From Thermus scotoductus DSM 8553 (GTDB lineage: Bacteria > Deinococcota > Deinococci > Deinococcales > Thermaceae): a DNA stretch of 52,275 bases. The notes beneath the pieces are model-generated. The model made no database searches and was not told the origin of the DNA. It was given only the letters and a program-made list of their open reading frames with translations. Positions 1 to 7,489 of the stretch are shown here, piece by piece; the first letter of the stretch is position 1, and every line of letters begins with the position of its first letter. The DNA is taken from contig NZ_KB905740.1 of assembly GCF_000381045.1 (NCBI RefSeq), forward strand, positions 1-52,275, read 5' to 3'. A program made the translations under genes and the position numbers.

Positions 1-2
1 TG

Positions 3-203
3 GCGGTGTTCCTTTGGGAAGTTGAGCGGTTGGGGGATCCGTTCAAGGGGTTTCTTTTGCAGCTCGGGGGCAAGCTGGGGCTGCCCAGCGAGAGGGATGG
101 TCCGTACCTGCTCCTGAGGGGCCTGGTTCGCCTGCTCAACTATGAAGTCACCCAAGAACTCTTGAAGCAGGCTAAGGGAGGGCGAGGAAGGAGTTTTGGG
201 TAA
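3..203 (+). CDS. C-terminal end of an unrecognised protein (partial at window edge)
   Basis: The frame is open from the left edge of the window to a TAA at 201-203, giving about 66 residues. It is probably the tail of a gene that begins upstream; a GTG at position 6 also exists but has no visible ribosome-binding site. The peptide is leucine-rich, with a GDPFKG stretch near the start and a basic glycine/arginine tail. I recognise no family. The next gene's -10 element begins only 11 nt after the stop. It could be a chance reading frame, so confidence is low. Confidence 0.35.
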   Translation, partial: AVFLWEVERLGDPFKGFLLQLGGKLGLPSERDGPYLLLRGLVRLLNYEVTQELLKQAKGGRGRSFG

Positions 204-213
204 AGCCCTGTGA

Positions 214-219
214 TAAAAT
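214..219 (+). promoter_or_regulatory. -10 element of a leaderless promoter for the OsmC gene
   Basis: TAAAAT lies 7 nt before the ATG at 227, so the transcript should begin at or within a nucleotide or two of the start codon. No good -35 is visible at the right spacing. The same arrangement recurs at many genes in this window. Confidence 0.55.
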
Positions 220-226
220 CCGGCTC

Positions 227-655
227 ATGACGAAGAAGGTCGTGATCCACCATCTGGTAGGCCACCGCTTCCTGGGAATGAACGAGCAAGGGGACAAGGT
301 GATGATCGACGGAGACCAGCCCGCCACCGGCCCCCGTCCCATGGAGCTCCTCCTCATGGCCCTAGGGGCCTGCACCGCCTACGACGTGGTGGACATCATG
401 AAAAAGAAAAAGCAACCCCTGGCCCGCTACCGGGTGGAGGTGGAGGGTATCCGGGCGGAAACCCACCCCAGGCGCTACACCCACATCACCGTGACCCACA
501 TCGCCTCAGGGCCCAACGTGACCCTGGAGGCCCTCGAGCGCGCCGCCCACCTTTCCCACACCAAGTACTGCTCCGTTTCCGCCAGCCTCAACGCCGAGAT
601 CACCGTCAAGGTGGTGCTGGAGCCCTGGGAAGAAGGCCAAGAGACCCAAGGCTAA
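227..655 (+). CDS. OsmC family protein (peroxide-handling, YhfA-like)
   Basis: 142 residues, the usual OsmC/Ohr family length. The two redox cysteines of the family are visible: Cys49 in ALGACT and Cys115 in TKYCSVSA. The N-terminal beta region is followed by the GPRPMELLL segment typical of the family. OsmC proteins reduce organic hydroperoxides as intertwined dimers in the cytoplasm; the YhfA-like branch is less well defined, so the substrate is inferred. The ATG at 227 is chosen because a leaderless -10 sits 7 nt upstream. coaX follows after 5 nt and is probably co-transcribed. Confidence 0.88.
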   Translation: MTKKVVIHHLVGHRFLGMNEQGDKVMIDGDQPATGPRPMELLLMALGACTAYDVVDIMKKKKQPLARYRVEVEGIRAETHPRRYTHITVTHIASGPNVTLEALERAAHLSHTKYCSVSASLNAEITVKVVLEPWEEGQETQG

Positions 656-660
656 GCGCC

Positions 661-1419
661 ATGCTCCTGGCCATAGACATCGGCAACACCTCCACCGCCC
701 TTGGGGTCTTCTCCGGGGAGGAGCTCGTCGCCCACTTCCGTATCCACACCGATCGGATGCGCATGGAAAGCGAGTACCGGGTAATGCTAAGAAATCTCTT
801 CGCCCTGGAAAACCTCCCCCCTCCCAATGCCGCCCTCCTCTCCAGCGTGGTGCCCCCCGTGGAGAGGGAGATGAAGGAAGCCATAGAGAAGCTCTTCAGC
901 ATCAAAGCCCAGGTGGTGGATGCCGGGGCCACAGGGCTCGAGGTGTGCATAGACAACCCCAAGGAAGCTGGCACCGACCGCCTGGTGAACGCCGTGGGCG
1001 CTTTGGGCTACGAAAGCCCCACGGGCCGCTACATCGTGGTGGACTTCGGCACCGCCACCACCTTTGACCTGGTAGAGGCCCCCAACCGCTACCTGGGCGG
1101 GGCCATCACCATCGGCCCCCAGACCGCCGCCGACGCCCTGGCGGCCAGGACCGCCAAGCTCCCCCGCATAGACCTGGTCCCTCCCACCCAGGTGGTGGGC
1201 AAGAACACCCTGGACGCCCTGCGCTCGGGCCTGGTCCTGGGCTATGCCGCCTTGGTGGAGGGCATGGTGCGCCGCTTCAAGGAGGAAGCCGGAGAAGCCC
1301 TGGTGATCGCCACCGGGGGCTTTGCGGAAACCCTAAGGGATCTCTGCCCTTCCTTTGACGTGGTGGACGAGGACCTAACCCTTAAAGGCCTTCTTCGCAT
1401 CCACAAGGGGCAAGGGTAA
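661..1419 (+). CDS. coaX: Type III pantothenate kinase
   Basis: 252 residues, normal for CoaX. It phosphorylates pantothenate in the first step of coenzyme A synthesis. The ASKHA-fold signatures are visible: the N-terminal phosphate loop DIGNTST, the GTDR motif near residue 102, and VDFGTATTFD near residue 122 with its catalytic aspartate. The type III enzyme is usually not feedback-inhibited by CoA. The ATG at 661 follows the OsmC stop by 5 nt. The last 38 nt overlap an opposite-strand ORF that ends at 1382. Confidence 0.95.
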   Translation: MLLAIDIGNTSTALGVFSGEELVAHFRIHTDRMRMESEYRVMLRNLFALENLPPPNAALLSSVVPPVEREMKEAIEKLFSIKAQVVDAGATGLEVCIDNPKEAGTDRLVNAVGALGYESPTGRYIVVDFGTATTFDLVEAPNRYLGGAITIGPQTAADALAARTAKLPRIDLVPPTQVVGKNTLDALRSGLVLGYAALVEGMVRRFKEEAGEALVIATGGFAETLRDLCPSFDVVDEDLTLKGLLRIHKGQG

Positions 1420-1747
1420 ACCAGTACACCCACCGACCCTCCTCAGGGAGAAGGCTGTACCGGTGACCTTCCACCCGGTAGCACCCCAGGTCCCGCCAGA
1501 GACCGGGCCGCTCCCGGAGGAAGACCCTAAGCGGGGTGCCTCTTTTCTGGGCCAAAAGCAGGCAAAGATTTCCCCCAACGGGCTCCTGGTTTCCCCGCTT
1601 GCCCTCCCCCTGGTAGAGGATGCGGCCATCTGCCAGAAAGAGGTTCCTGTACCCCGACTCCCCCCGGTCCACCAAGAGGCTACGCTTCCCTATGCCCTTC
1701 CGGGTCCTGTGGTAGGCGAAGACCTCGCTCCAGCTTAAGCTTGACAC
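1382..1747 (-). CDS. SRA/YDG-like hypothetical protein
   Basis: 121 residues from a GTG at 1747. I do not recognise it with certainty. The central part (DGRILYQGEGKRGNQ, then GGNLCLLLA and PLRVFLRERPG) has the order of conserved features seen in SRA/YDG-type domains of restriction-like proteins: a glycine-rich GEG.GNQ segment followed by an N..L.....G..VRVF strand. If that is right it would bind modified DNA, but this is inference from pattern alone. It is convergent with coaX and overlaps its 3' end by 38 nt. Its start codon lies at the -35 box of the tRNA-Asp promoter on the other strand. Confidence 0.55.
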   Translation of the reverse strand: MSSLSWSEVFAYHRTRKGIGKRSLLVDRGESGYRNLFLADGRILYQGEGKRGNQEPVGGNLCLLLAQKRGTPLRVFLRERPGLWRDLGCYRVEGHRYSLLPEEGRWVYWFTLAPCGCEEGL

Positions 1748-1769
1748 CGCCCTTTCCCCCGGCTATCAT
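1741..1769 (+). promoter_or_regulatory. Promoter of the tRNA-Asp/tRNA-Phe unit
   Basis: A consensus -35 TTGACA (1741-1746) is separated by exactly 17 nt from a -10 TATCAT (1764-1769). Transcription should begin near 1776, about 37 nt before tRNA-Asp. This is one of the strongest promoters by sequence in the window, as expected for stable RNA. Confidence 0.82.
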
Positions 1770-1812
1770 CCTAAGTGCCCGGTCGGACGCCCCCGACCCG
1801 GCAACAACCCAA

Positions 1813-1889
1813 GGCCCCGTGGTGTAGTTGGTTAACACACCCGCCTGTCACGTGGGAGATCGCGGGTTCGAGTCCCGTCGGGGCCGCCA
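1813..1889 (+). tRNA. tRNA-Asp (anticodon GTC)
   Basis: A 77-nt cloverleaf: acceptor GGCCCCG (1813-1819) pairs with CGGGGCC (1879-1885). The anticodon loop reads CTGTCAC, giving GTC. The T loop GGTTCGAGTCC is normal and the CCA end (1887-1889) is encoded. tRNA-Phe follows after one nucleotide. Confidence 0.96.
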
Positions 1890-1890
1890 G

Positions 1891-1966
1891 GCCGAGGTAG
1901 CTCAGTTGGTAGAGCATGCGACTGAAAATCGCAGTGTCGGCGGTTCGATTCCGCCCCTCGGCACCA
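1891..1966 (+). tRNA. tRNA-Phe (anticodon GAA)
   Basis: A 76-nt cloverleaf: acceptor GCCGAGG (1891-1897) pairs with CCTCGGC (1956-1962). The anticodon loop CTGAAAA gives GAA. The T loop GGTTCGATTCC is normal and CCA is encoded (1964-1966). It shares the promoter at 1741-1769 with tRNA-Asp. Confidence 0.96.
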
Positions 1967-1978
1967 GCGGGCAACGCA

Positions 1979-2013
1979 AGCCGTCCTCACCTGGAGGACG
2001 GCTTTCTTCTTTT
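1979..2013 (+). terminator. Intrinsic terminator of the tRNA unit
   Basis: A perfect 10-bp stem, AGCCGTCCTC (1979-1988) with GAGGACGGCT (1994-2003), loop ACCTG, followed by a T-rich tail TTTCTTCTTTT. It begins 12 nt after tRNA-Phe. Confidence 0.92.
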
Positions 2014-2182
2014 ACCCCACCCCGGGCTGCCCTCTTTACTTCACTATCCCTGAAGGAGGTGGGAACCTGCAGGAAAACCCTTTAGATTCCGGGTGGGTAT
2101 TCGGATAGAGAATTTTCGGCGCTGAAGGAATTCATTTTAGGGTATTGCCGGTGAATTTTCGGGGTGTATTCAAGCAGGTGCA

Positions 2183-3325
2183 TTGGGTAGGCTGTGGGGG
2201 CTTTGGCCCTCCGGCTTCCCTGTTTTTTTAAGGGCATTCCCCCTCAAACCCGGAAGGTTCCCCCTCGCCACCTTGGCCGCGGCCCTGGTCTGGCAGTTTT
2301 TCCAGGCTAACTCCCTCCTACTGAGGACCTTGGACCTAAGCACCGGCGTGGGTATTGGCCTAGCGGCAATGACGCTTCTCTTGGTCAACACCAGCTTGGT
2401 TTCCCTCGCCATCCATCTGGCCAACGGTACCCCCCTGAGGGAGGTATGGAGAAAAAACTTCGGCTGGCTTACGGTCAGCTACTTCCTCCTCTCCGCCCTA
2501 GCCCTCCTCCTGGCCCGGGCCTACGAGACCCCATTGTTGGGCGGCTGGGGAGGGTGGACGGTCCTCTTCTTCCTGATTCCCCTCTACTACAGCCGCTTCT
2601 ACTGGGACGAGAAGGTGCGCTTGGAGCAAGCTTTTGACGCCACCCTGGAAGTCCTCATGCACGCTTTTGAGGCCAAGGAACCGGAAACCCGCTTGCACTC
2701 CGAGCGCGTAGCCGATATCGCCCGCGACCTGGCGCGGGCCCTCTACAAGGATGAGGCCAAGGCCCAGGACATCTACCGGGCCGCCCGGCTCCACGACATC
2801 GGCAAGATCGCCATCCCCGAGCCCCTCCTCCTCAAGCCGGGAAACCTAACCCCGGCGGAGTACGGCCTCATCCAAAGCCACACCACCAAAGGGGCCGAGC
2901 TCCTCTCCCCGGCCCGGAAGGTGGCCTTTGACCCGCTCGTCTACAACGTCCTCCTCTACCACCACGAGCGCTGGGACGGCCGGGGCTACCCCAGGGGGCT
3001 CGCCGGGCACGAGATCCCCGAGGAGGCCCGCATCGTGGGCCTGGCCGACGCCTACGAGGCCATGACCGCACCCCGCCCCTACCGGGAAGCCAAGACCCCC
3101 GAGGAGGCCCTAAGGGAGATCCAGGAGCTCTCCGGCCACCAGTTTGACCCTAGGCTGGTGGAGGCTTTCACCGAACTTTGGAAAGAGAACCCTATCTGGC
3201 GCGACCGCCAGGCCTACCTGGCAGCAAAGGAGGGATCGGTATCAGCCTCTACCTCTTCGCCGCACTCTTCGGATTCGGCCTCGCCCTCGCCCTGGGAGCC
3301 CGGCTCAAGGACCTCGGAGGGATAG
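2183..3325 (+). CDS. Membrane-anchored HD-GYP domain protein (likely c-di-GMP phosphodiesterase)
   Basis: About 380 residues. Four probable membrane segments (near 28-48, 56-80, 93-113, 124-138) are followed by an HD-GYP domain at about 150-330. The HD pair is His204-Asp205 in HDIGK, and the GYP motif is at 268-270 in HHERWDGRGYP. HD-GYP enzymes hydrolyse cyclic di-GMP at a metal centre facing the cytoplasm. The TTG at 2183 is the first usable start after an in-frame TAG at 2138 and has no clear ribosome-binding site. The membrane part may therefore be missing its beginning. The last 28 residues (Ser/Pro-rich) look like accidental translation into the next gene; see the finding on the missing stop/start junction near 3241. 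Confidence 0.85.
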   Translation: MGRLWGLWPSGFPVFLRAFPLKPGRFPLATLAAALVWQFFQANSLLLRTLDLSTGVGIGLAAMTLLLVNTSLVSLAIHLANGTPLREVWRKNFGWLTVSYFLLSALALLLARAYETPLLGGWGGWTVLFFLIPLYYSRFYWDEKVRLEQAFDATLEVLMHAFEAKEPETRLHSERVADIARDLARALYKDEAKAQDIYRAARLHDIGKIAIPEPLLLKPGNLTPAEYGLIQSHTTKGAELLSPARKVAFDPLVYNVLLYHHERWDGRGYPRGLAGHEIPEEARIVGLADAYEAMTAPRPYREAKTPEEALREIQELSGHQFDPRLVEAFTELWKENPIWRDRQAYLAAKEGSVSASTSSPHSSDSASPSPWEPGSRTSEG

Positions 3326-3870
3326 AGCTCAAGGCGGCCTGGGCCTTTCTCCTGGCCGCCCTGGTGGAAGGGGGCCTGGCCTATGGCACCTACCGGGGCC
3401 TGTTCCGACCCGAGTGGGCAGGCCCTCTAGCCAAGGTGTTGGTCCTCCTCCTGGTGGGGTACGGGCTTTACCGGAACCGGCACCTGAAAAGCCTCTACCT
3501 GGTCCTTCTGGGCCTTTTCCTCAACACTTTAGTCATCTTCGCCAACGGGGGCCACATGCCCGTGAGCCTGGAAACCCTGAGGAGGGCAGGCATAGAAGGC
3601 TGGGAGGAACTTTTAAGGAACAAGGGCGATGCCGTGCATACCCTCCTAGACGAATCCACCCGCCTTCCCTTCCTGGGGGACGTTATTCCTCTTCCCCCCT
3701 TGCGCAAGGCGGCGAGCCTGGGGGACCTCTTCATCCTGGCGGGAATCGCCGGGGTGGTGGTGGAAGGAGCCTTGAGGGCAGGGGGAAGGCGGCTTCCCAG
3801 GCGCCAGGCAGCCCTTAGGGTGCTGGCCTTTCTCCTGCTGGTCTTTCTTCTACTTGCCCTTCGCATTTGA
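3178..3870 (+). CDS. DUF5317-type membrane protein
   Basis: About 210-230 residues with hydrophobic segments at both ends and a central loop. The motif NGGHMPVS and the segment with TRLPFLGDVIPLP are what I associate with DUF5317 proteins of unknown function. The boundary given uses the only ATG/GTG/TTG-type start (TTG at 3178), but that would overlap the HD-GYP gene by about 148 nt and has no ribosome-binding site. A strong AAAGGAGG sits at 3226-3233, 7 nt before an ATC codon at 3241, so real translation probably begins at 3241 with ISLYLFAA. The start therefore looks non-canonical or damaged. Co-transcribed with the HD-GYP gene. Confidence 0.72.
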   Translation: MEREPYLARPPGLPGSKGGIGISLYLFAALFGFGLALALGARLKDLGGIELKAAWAFLLAALVEGGLAYGTYRGLFRPEWAGPLAKVLVLLLVGYGLYRNRHLKSLYLVLLGLFLNTLVIFANGGHMPVSLETLRRAGIEGWEELLRNKGDAVHTLLDESTRLPFLGDVIPLPPLRKAASLGDLFILAGIAGVVVEGALRAGGRRLPRRQAALRVLAFLLLVFLLLALRI

Positions 3871-3942
3871 GGCCGGCACCATCTAGGCCCGGTGTAGTGT
3901 ATATTCCCAAGGAGGGGGCTTACCCCTAAGTCCGGAGGCAAT

Positions 3943-4947
3943 ATGGCGTATCGCATCTGCTTGATTGAGGGCGACGGGATCGGCCACGAGGTGATCCCTG
4001 CGGCCAGGAAGGTCTTGGAGGCCACCGGGCTTCCCCTGGAGTTCGTGGAGGCCGAAGCGGGCTGGGAAACCTTTGAGCGAAGAGGGGTTTCCGTGCCCGA
4101 GGAAACCGTGGAGAAAATCCTTTCCTGCCAGGCCACCCTCTTCGGGGCTGCCACCAGCCCCACAAGAAAGGTGCCGGGCTTCTTCGGGGCCATCCGCTAC
4201 CTCAGGCGCAGGCTGGACCTCTACGCCAACGTGCGCCCTGCCAAAAGCCGCCCCGTGCCGGGAAGCCGGAGCGGAGTGGACCTCATCATCGTGCGGGAGA
4301 ACACCGAGGGGCTTTACGTGGAGCAGGAACGCCGCTACCTGGATGTGGCCATCGCCGATGCGGTGATCTCCAAGAAGGCCAGCGAACGCATCGGCCGCGT
4401 GGCCTTGAAGATTGCGGAAAGCCGCCCCCGCAAAACCCTGCACATCGCCCACAAGGCCAACGTGCTCCCCGTGACCCAGGGGCTTTTCCTGGATACGGTG
4501 CGGGAGGTGGCCAAGGACTACCCCTTGGTGAACGTGCAGGACATCATCGTGGACAACTGCGCCATGCAGCTGGTCATGCGCCCCGAGCGCTTTGACGTGA
4601 TCGTCACCACCAACCTCCTGGGGGACATCCTCTCCGACCTCACTGCTGGCTTGGTGGGGGGCCTGGGCCTTGCGCCTTCCGCCAACATCGGGGATACTGC
4701 GGCGGTCTTTGAGCCCGTGCACGGTTCCGCCCCCGACATCGCCGGCAAGGGCATCGCCAATCCCACCGCCGCCATCCTCTCCGCGGCCATGATGCTGGAC
4801 TACCTGGGCGAGAAGGAAGCCGCCAAAAGGGTGGAAAAGGCCGTGGACCTGGTGCTGGAAAAGGGCCCCCGCACCCCGGACCTGGGGGGAACCGCCACCA
4901 CGGAAACCTTTACCAAGGCAGTGGTGGAAACGCTAAAGGCCCTTTAA
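3943..4947 (+). CDS. hicd: Homoisocitrate dehydrogenase (lysine biosynthesis, aminoadipate route)
   Basis: 334 residues, the same length as the characterised Thermus enzyme and nearly identical to it as I recall. It oxidatively decarboxylates homoisocitrate to 2-oxoadipate with NAD+, and can also use isocitrate. Signatures: GDGIGHEV at the N-terminus, Arg85 in GAIRYLRRR (the residue linked to substrate choice), the ANVRPAKS segment, and the nucleotide-binding region around [17 protein letters not shown]. The ATG at 3943 has GGAGG 4 nt upstream. No other lysine genes are adjacent. Confidence 0.93.
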   Translation: MAYRICLIEGDGIGHEVIPAARKVLEATGLPLEFVEAEAGWETFERRGVSVPEETVEKILSCQATLFGAATSPTRKVPGFFGAIRYLRRRLDLYANVRPAKSRPVPGSRSGVDLIIVRENTEGLYVEQERRYLDVAIADAVISKKASERIGRVALKIAESRPRKTLHIAHKANVLPVTQGLFLDTVREVAKDYPLVNVQDIIVDNCAMQLVMRPERFDVIVTTNLLGDILSDLTAGLVGGLGLAPSANIGDTAAVFEPVHGSAPDIAGKGIANPTAAILSAAMMLDYLGEKEAAKRVEKAVDLVLEKGPRTPDLGGTATTETFTKAVVETLKAL

Positions 4948-4963
4948 GGCCTTCACCTGAGCG

Positions 4964-4989
4964 CCCCTCGAGGGGAGGTCCTCGAGGGG
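4964..4989 (+). terminator. Hairpin after the homoisocitrate dehydrogenase gene, likely terminator
   Basis: A perfect 10-bp stem CCCCTCGAGG (4964-4973) with CCTCGAGGGG (4980-4989), 6-nt loop, starting 17 nt after the stop codon. A short TTTT run follows about 9 nt later rather than directly, so efficiency is uncertain. Both arms carry the over-represented CCTCGAGG octamer. Confidence 0.5.
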
Positions 4990-5039
4990 ATCTGCGCTTT
5001 TGCAGGCGTGCAACAATCAAGTGCACTCCTAAGGCATTC

Positions 5040-5068
5040 TTCCCAATCCACGATAAAACGTGTATGCT
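5040..5068 (+). promoter_or_regulatory. Probable promoter of the pilMNOWQ operon
   Basis: TTCCCA (5040-5045) and TATGCT (5063-5068) are separated by 17 nt. This would give a leader of about 50 nt before pilM. The leader contains an inverted repeat GTGTAGCT/AGCTACAC at 5071-5078 and 5097-5104. Confidence 0.45.
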
Positions 5069-5126
5069 GCGTGTAGCTTAGCCTATGGCGTATAGCAGCT
5101 ACACCGCCCCGTGTTAAGGAGGCAAC

Positions 5127-6260
5127 GTGTTTTCGGGTTTTAGCAAGCTATTCAAACCCCGCGTGGAGGCGCTGGGCCTGGAGATCGGCGCCGCCAACCT
5201 AAAGCTGGTGGAGCTCTCCGGAAATCCCCCCGCCCTCAGAGCCCTGGCCACCCGGCCCACTCCCCCAGGAATGCTGGTGGAAGGGGTGATCGCCGAACCC
5301 CAGGCCCTGGCCCAGGAACTTAAGGAACTTCTCGCTGAAGCCCGGACCAAAAAGCGCTACGTGGTGACTGCCGTGCCCAATCCCAGCGTGATCCTGCGCA
5401 CCCTTCAGGTGCCCAAGATGCCCCTCAAGGAGATGGAGGAGGCGGTTCGCTGGGAAGCGGAGCGGTACATCCCCTTCCCCATTGACGAGGTGGTCCTGGA
5501 CTTCGCCCCCCTGGATCCCCTGGCCGAGGTAGCCGATGGGGAGCAGGTGGAGGTCATGGTGGGGGCCGCCCGGCAGGAAGCAGTGGCCTCCTTGCTGGAA
5601 GCCCTGCGGGGAGCAGGTCTGACCCCCATCATCTTGGATGTGAAGCCCTTTGCCGGGCTTTATCCCCTGGAAGCCCAGCTCAGCAGCGACCCGGAAGGGG
5701 TTTCCGTGGCCGTAGAAATCGGGGCAGAAAGCACCAGCCTGGTTCTCCTTAAGGGAGACCGTCCCTTGGCGGTGCGGATCCTCACCCTCTCCGGCAAGGA
5801 CTTCACCGAAGCCATCGGGAAAAGCTTTGGCCTGGACTTCCTCACCGCCGAGGAGGTGAAGCGCACCTACGGCCTCGCCGCCATCCCCACCGAGGACGAG
5901 GAGCTTCTTCTGGACTTTGACGCCGAGAGGGAGCGGTACAGCCCCGCCAAAATCTACGATGCCATCCGGCCCATCCTGGTGGAACTCACTCAGGAGATCC
6001 GTCGGAGCCTGGAGTTTTTCCGCGTGCAACTGGGTGACATACAGCCGAAGGTAGGGTACCTCTACGGCGGGGGAAGCCGGCTTAGGGGCCTGTCCACCCT
6101 GCTTACCGATACCCTGGGGGTCAACTTCACCGTCCCCGACCCCTGGCAGGGCATCCAGGTGGATCCCAGGCGCTTTGACCTGGACAAGATCAAGGAGATG
6201 GGACCGGAGTTTCTGGTGCCCGTGGGCCTGGCCTTACGGGGGGTGATGCCCCTTGATTAG
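5127..6260 (+). CDS. pilM: Type IV pilus assembly protein PilM
   Basis: 377 residues. PilM is an actin-like (FtsA-type) cytoplasmic protein that binds the N-terminus of PilN and anchors the alignment complex. The actin-fold phosphate motif GLEIGAANLKLVEL is at about residues 17-30, VEIGAESTSLVLL near 200, and the GGGSRLRG motif near 316. The GTG at 5127 is chosen because AAGGAGG lies 4 nt upstream. It is the first gene of the operon. In T. thermophilus PilMNOWQ are needed for piliation, twitching and natural transformation. Confidence 0.95.
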   Translation: MFSGFSKLFKPRVEALGLEIGAANLKLVELSGNPPALRALATRPTPPGMLVEGVIAEPQALAQELKELLAEARTKKRYVVTAVPNPSVILRTLQVPKMPLKEMEEAVRWEAERYIPFPIDEVVLDFAPLDPLAEVADGEQVEVMVGAARQEAVASLLEALRGAGLTPIILDVKPFAGLYPLEAQLSSDPEGVSVAVEIGAESTSLVLLKGDRPLAVRILTLSGKDFTEAIGKSFGLDFLTAEEVKRTYGLAAIPTEDEELLLDFDAERERYSPAKIYDAIRPILVELTQEIRRSLEFFRVQLGDIQPKVGYLYGGGSRLRGLSTLLTDTLGVNFTVPDPWQGIQVDPRRFDLDKIKEMGPEFLVPVGLALRGVMPLD

Positions 6261-6876
6261 GCTTAACCTTCTCCCCAAAAACCTGCGCCGCCGCATTGAA
6301 CCGGGTTGGTGGCGCCTGGCGGCGGGGGCCTTTGCCCTGCTGACCCTTTCCTTTTTGGGCTTTCTCCACTACACCGCCTACACCGAACTTACCCTGGCCA
6401 AGCAGGAAAGGGATGCCCTGAAAGCTGAGGTAGAGGCCCTAAAACCCTTTATTGCCGAACAAAACCGCCTGGTGCAGGAGAGGAAGGCCCTCGAGGCCCT
6501 CCTCGCCATCCGGGAAGGCCTTAAGAAGAACTTCGTCCCCTGGTCCGAGTACCTGGCGGCCTTTATCCGGCAAATCCCCCAGCAAGGCGGACGCCTCCCC
6601 GTGGCCCTGCGCTCCGTGGGTACCCGGGCCATTCCCGAGGACGAGGCTAACCGGATGGCTCAAGCCGGGACCTATGATGGCAAGAAGGTGCAGGTGGAGT
6701 TCACCGTGCAGGGGGAAGCCCTGAACCAAAACGCCCTGGTGAACTTCGTGCGGGCTTTTGAAACCTCACCCCGATTCGGCATAGAGTTCCAGGGGGCTTC
6801 CCTGGACCCGAACCGGGGGCTTTATACCTTCAGCGCCCGGGTGGGCCTGGTGGGAGGTGGGGAAAGTGCTCGCTAG
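6253..6876 (+). CDS. pilN: Type IV pilus assembly protein PilN
   Basis: 207 residues. The very N-terminus IRLNLLPKNLR matches the conserved PilM-binding motif of PilN (xxINLLP). One membrane helix follows at about 22-42, then a coiled-coil segment around 45-80 and a periplasmic ferredoxin-like domain. The start is a TTG at 6253 that overlaps the pilM stop by 8 nt. PilN pairs with PilO in the inner membrane. Confidence 0.92.
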   Translation: MIRLNLLPKNLRRRIEPGWWRLAAGAFALLTLSFLGFLHYTAYTELTLAKQERDALKAEVEALKPFIAEQNRLVQERKALEALLAIREGLKKNFVPWSEYLAAFIRQIPQQGGRLPVALRSVGTRAIPEDEANRMAQAGTYDGKKVQVEFTVQGEALNQNALVNFVRAFETSPRFGIEFQGASLDPNRGLYTFSARVGLVGGGESAR

Positions 6877-7489
6877 ACTTGGACAGCGGGAATGGGCCCT
6901 GATCGCCATCGCCCTCACCTTGGTGGTGGCCCTCCTCTGGTACTTCCTCCTCATCGTCCCCATACGCCAGGAAACGGAAAGCGTGCGCCAGGAGATCAAC
7001 GCCCTTATTCCCGAACGGGATAAAGGAAGGCAAGCCCAGCGCGCCCTTCCAGAACTCCGGGCCACCATCGCTGAGCTACAAGCCGAGCGCCAAGCCTTTC
7101 TGAGGGCGCTTCCCAAGGAGGAACGGCTTTCCCAGGTTCTGAACGAGATCCTGACCGAAGCCCTAAGGAGCGGGGTCACGGTGCGTTCCTTCACCCGCTC
7201 CCCCACCTCGGCCCCGGTGCCGGAGGTGCGGGCGCTTTCCCTGGCCCTTTCCCTCGAGGCCCCCTTCCCCGAAACCTACGCCTACCTACAGCGTCTGGAA
7301 GGGCTTTCCCGCTTCAGCTCCATCTCCGGGCTGAACCTGAGCGTCCAGGGTCAGGAGGTTAACCCAAGCCTCAACACCAGCCTGACCCTCACCCTCTACG
7401 TTCTGGCCAAAGACCTAGGCCAGTCTGAAGGAACCACAAAGACGCAAGCAACCCCATCGCCGCAAACAGGCCAAGGAGGTGGTCGGTGA
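6857..7489 (+). CDS. pilO: Type IV pilus assembly protein PilO
   Basis: 210 residues. A short cytoplasmic tail, one membrane helix (about 14-36), a coiled coil (about 38-85) and a periplasmic domain, as in PilO. The start GTG at 6857 lies inside the end of pilN; another GTG at 6866 in the same frame is possible. It forms heterodimers with PilN and links the inner-membrane platform to PilW/PilQ. Confidence 0.9.
   Translation: MGKVLARLGQREWALIAIALTLVVALLWYFLLIVPIRQETESVRQEINALIPERDKGRQAQRALPELRATIAELQAERQAFLRALPKEERLSQVLNEILTEALRSGVTVRSFTRSPTSAPVPEVRALSLALSLEAPFPETYAYLQRLEGLSRFSSISGLNLSVQGQEVNPSLNTSLTLTLYVLAKDLGQSEGTTKTQATPSPQTGQGGGR

Noticed and set aside
1828-2085. Plus-strand ORF covering both tRNA genes
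   Set aside because: The tRNAs, their promoter and terminator explain the sequence.
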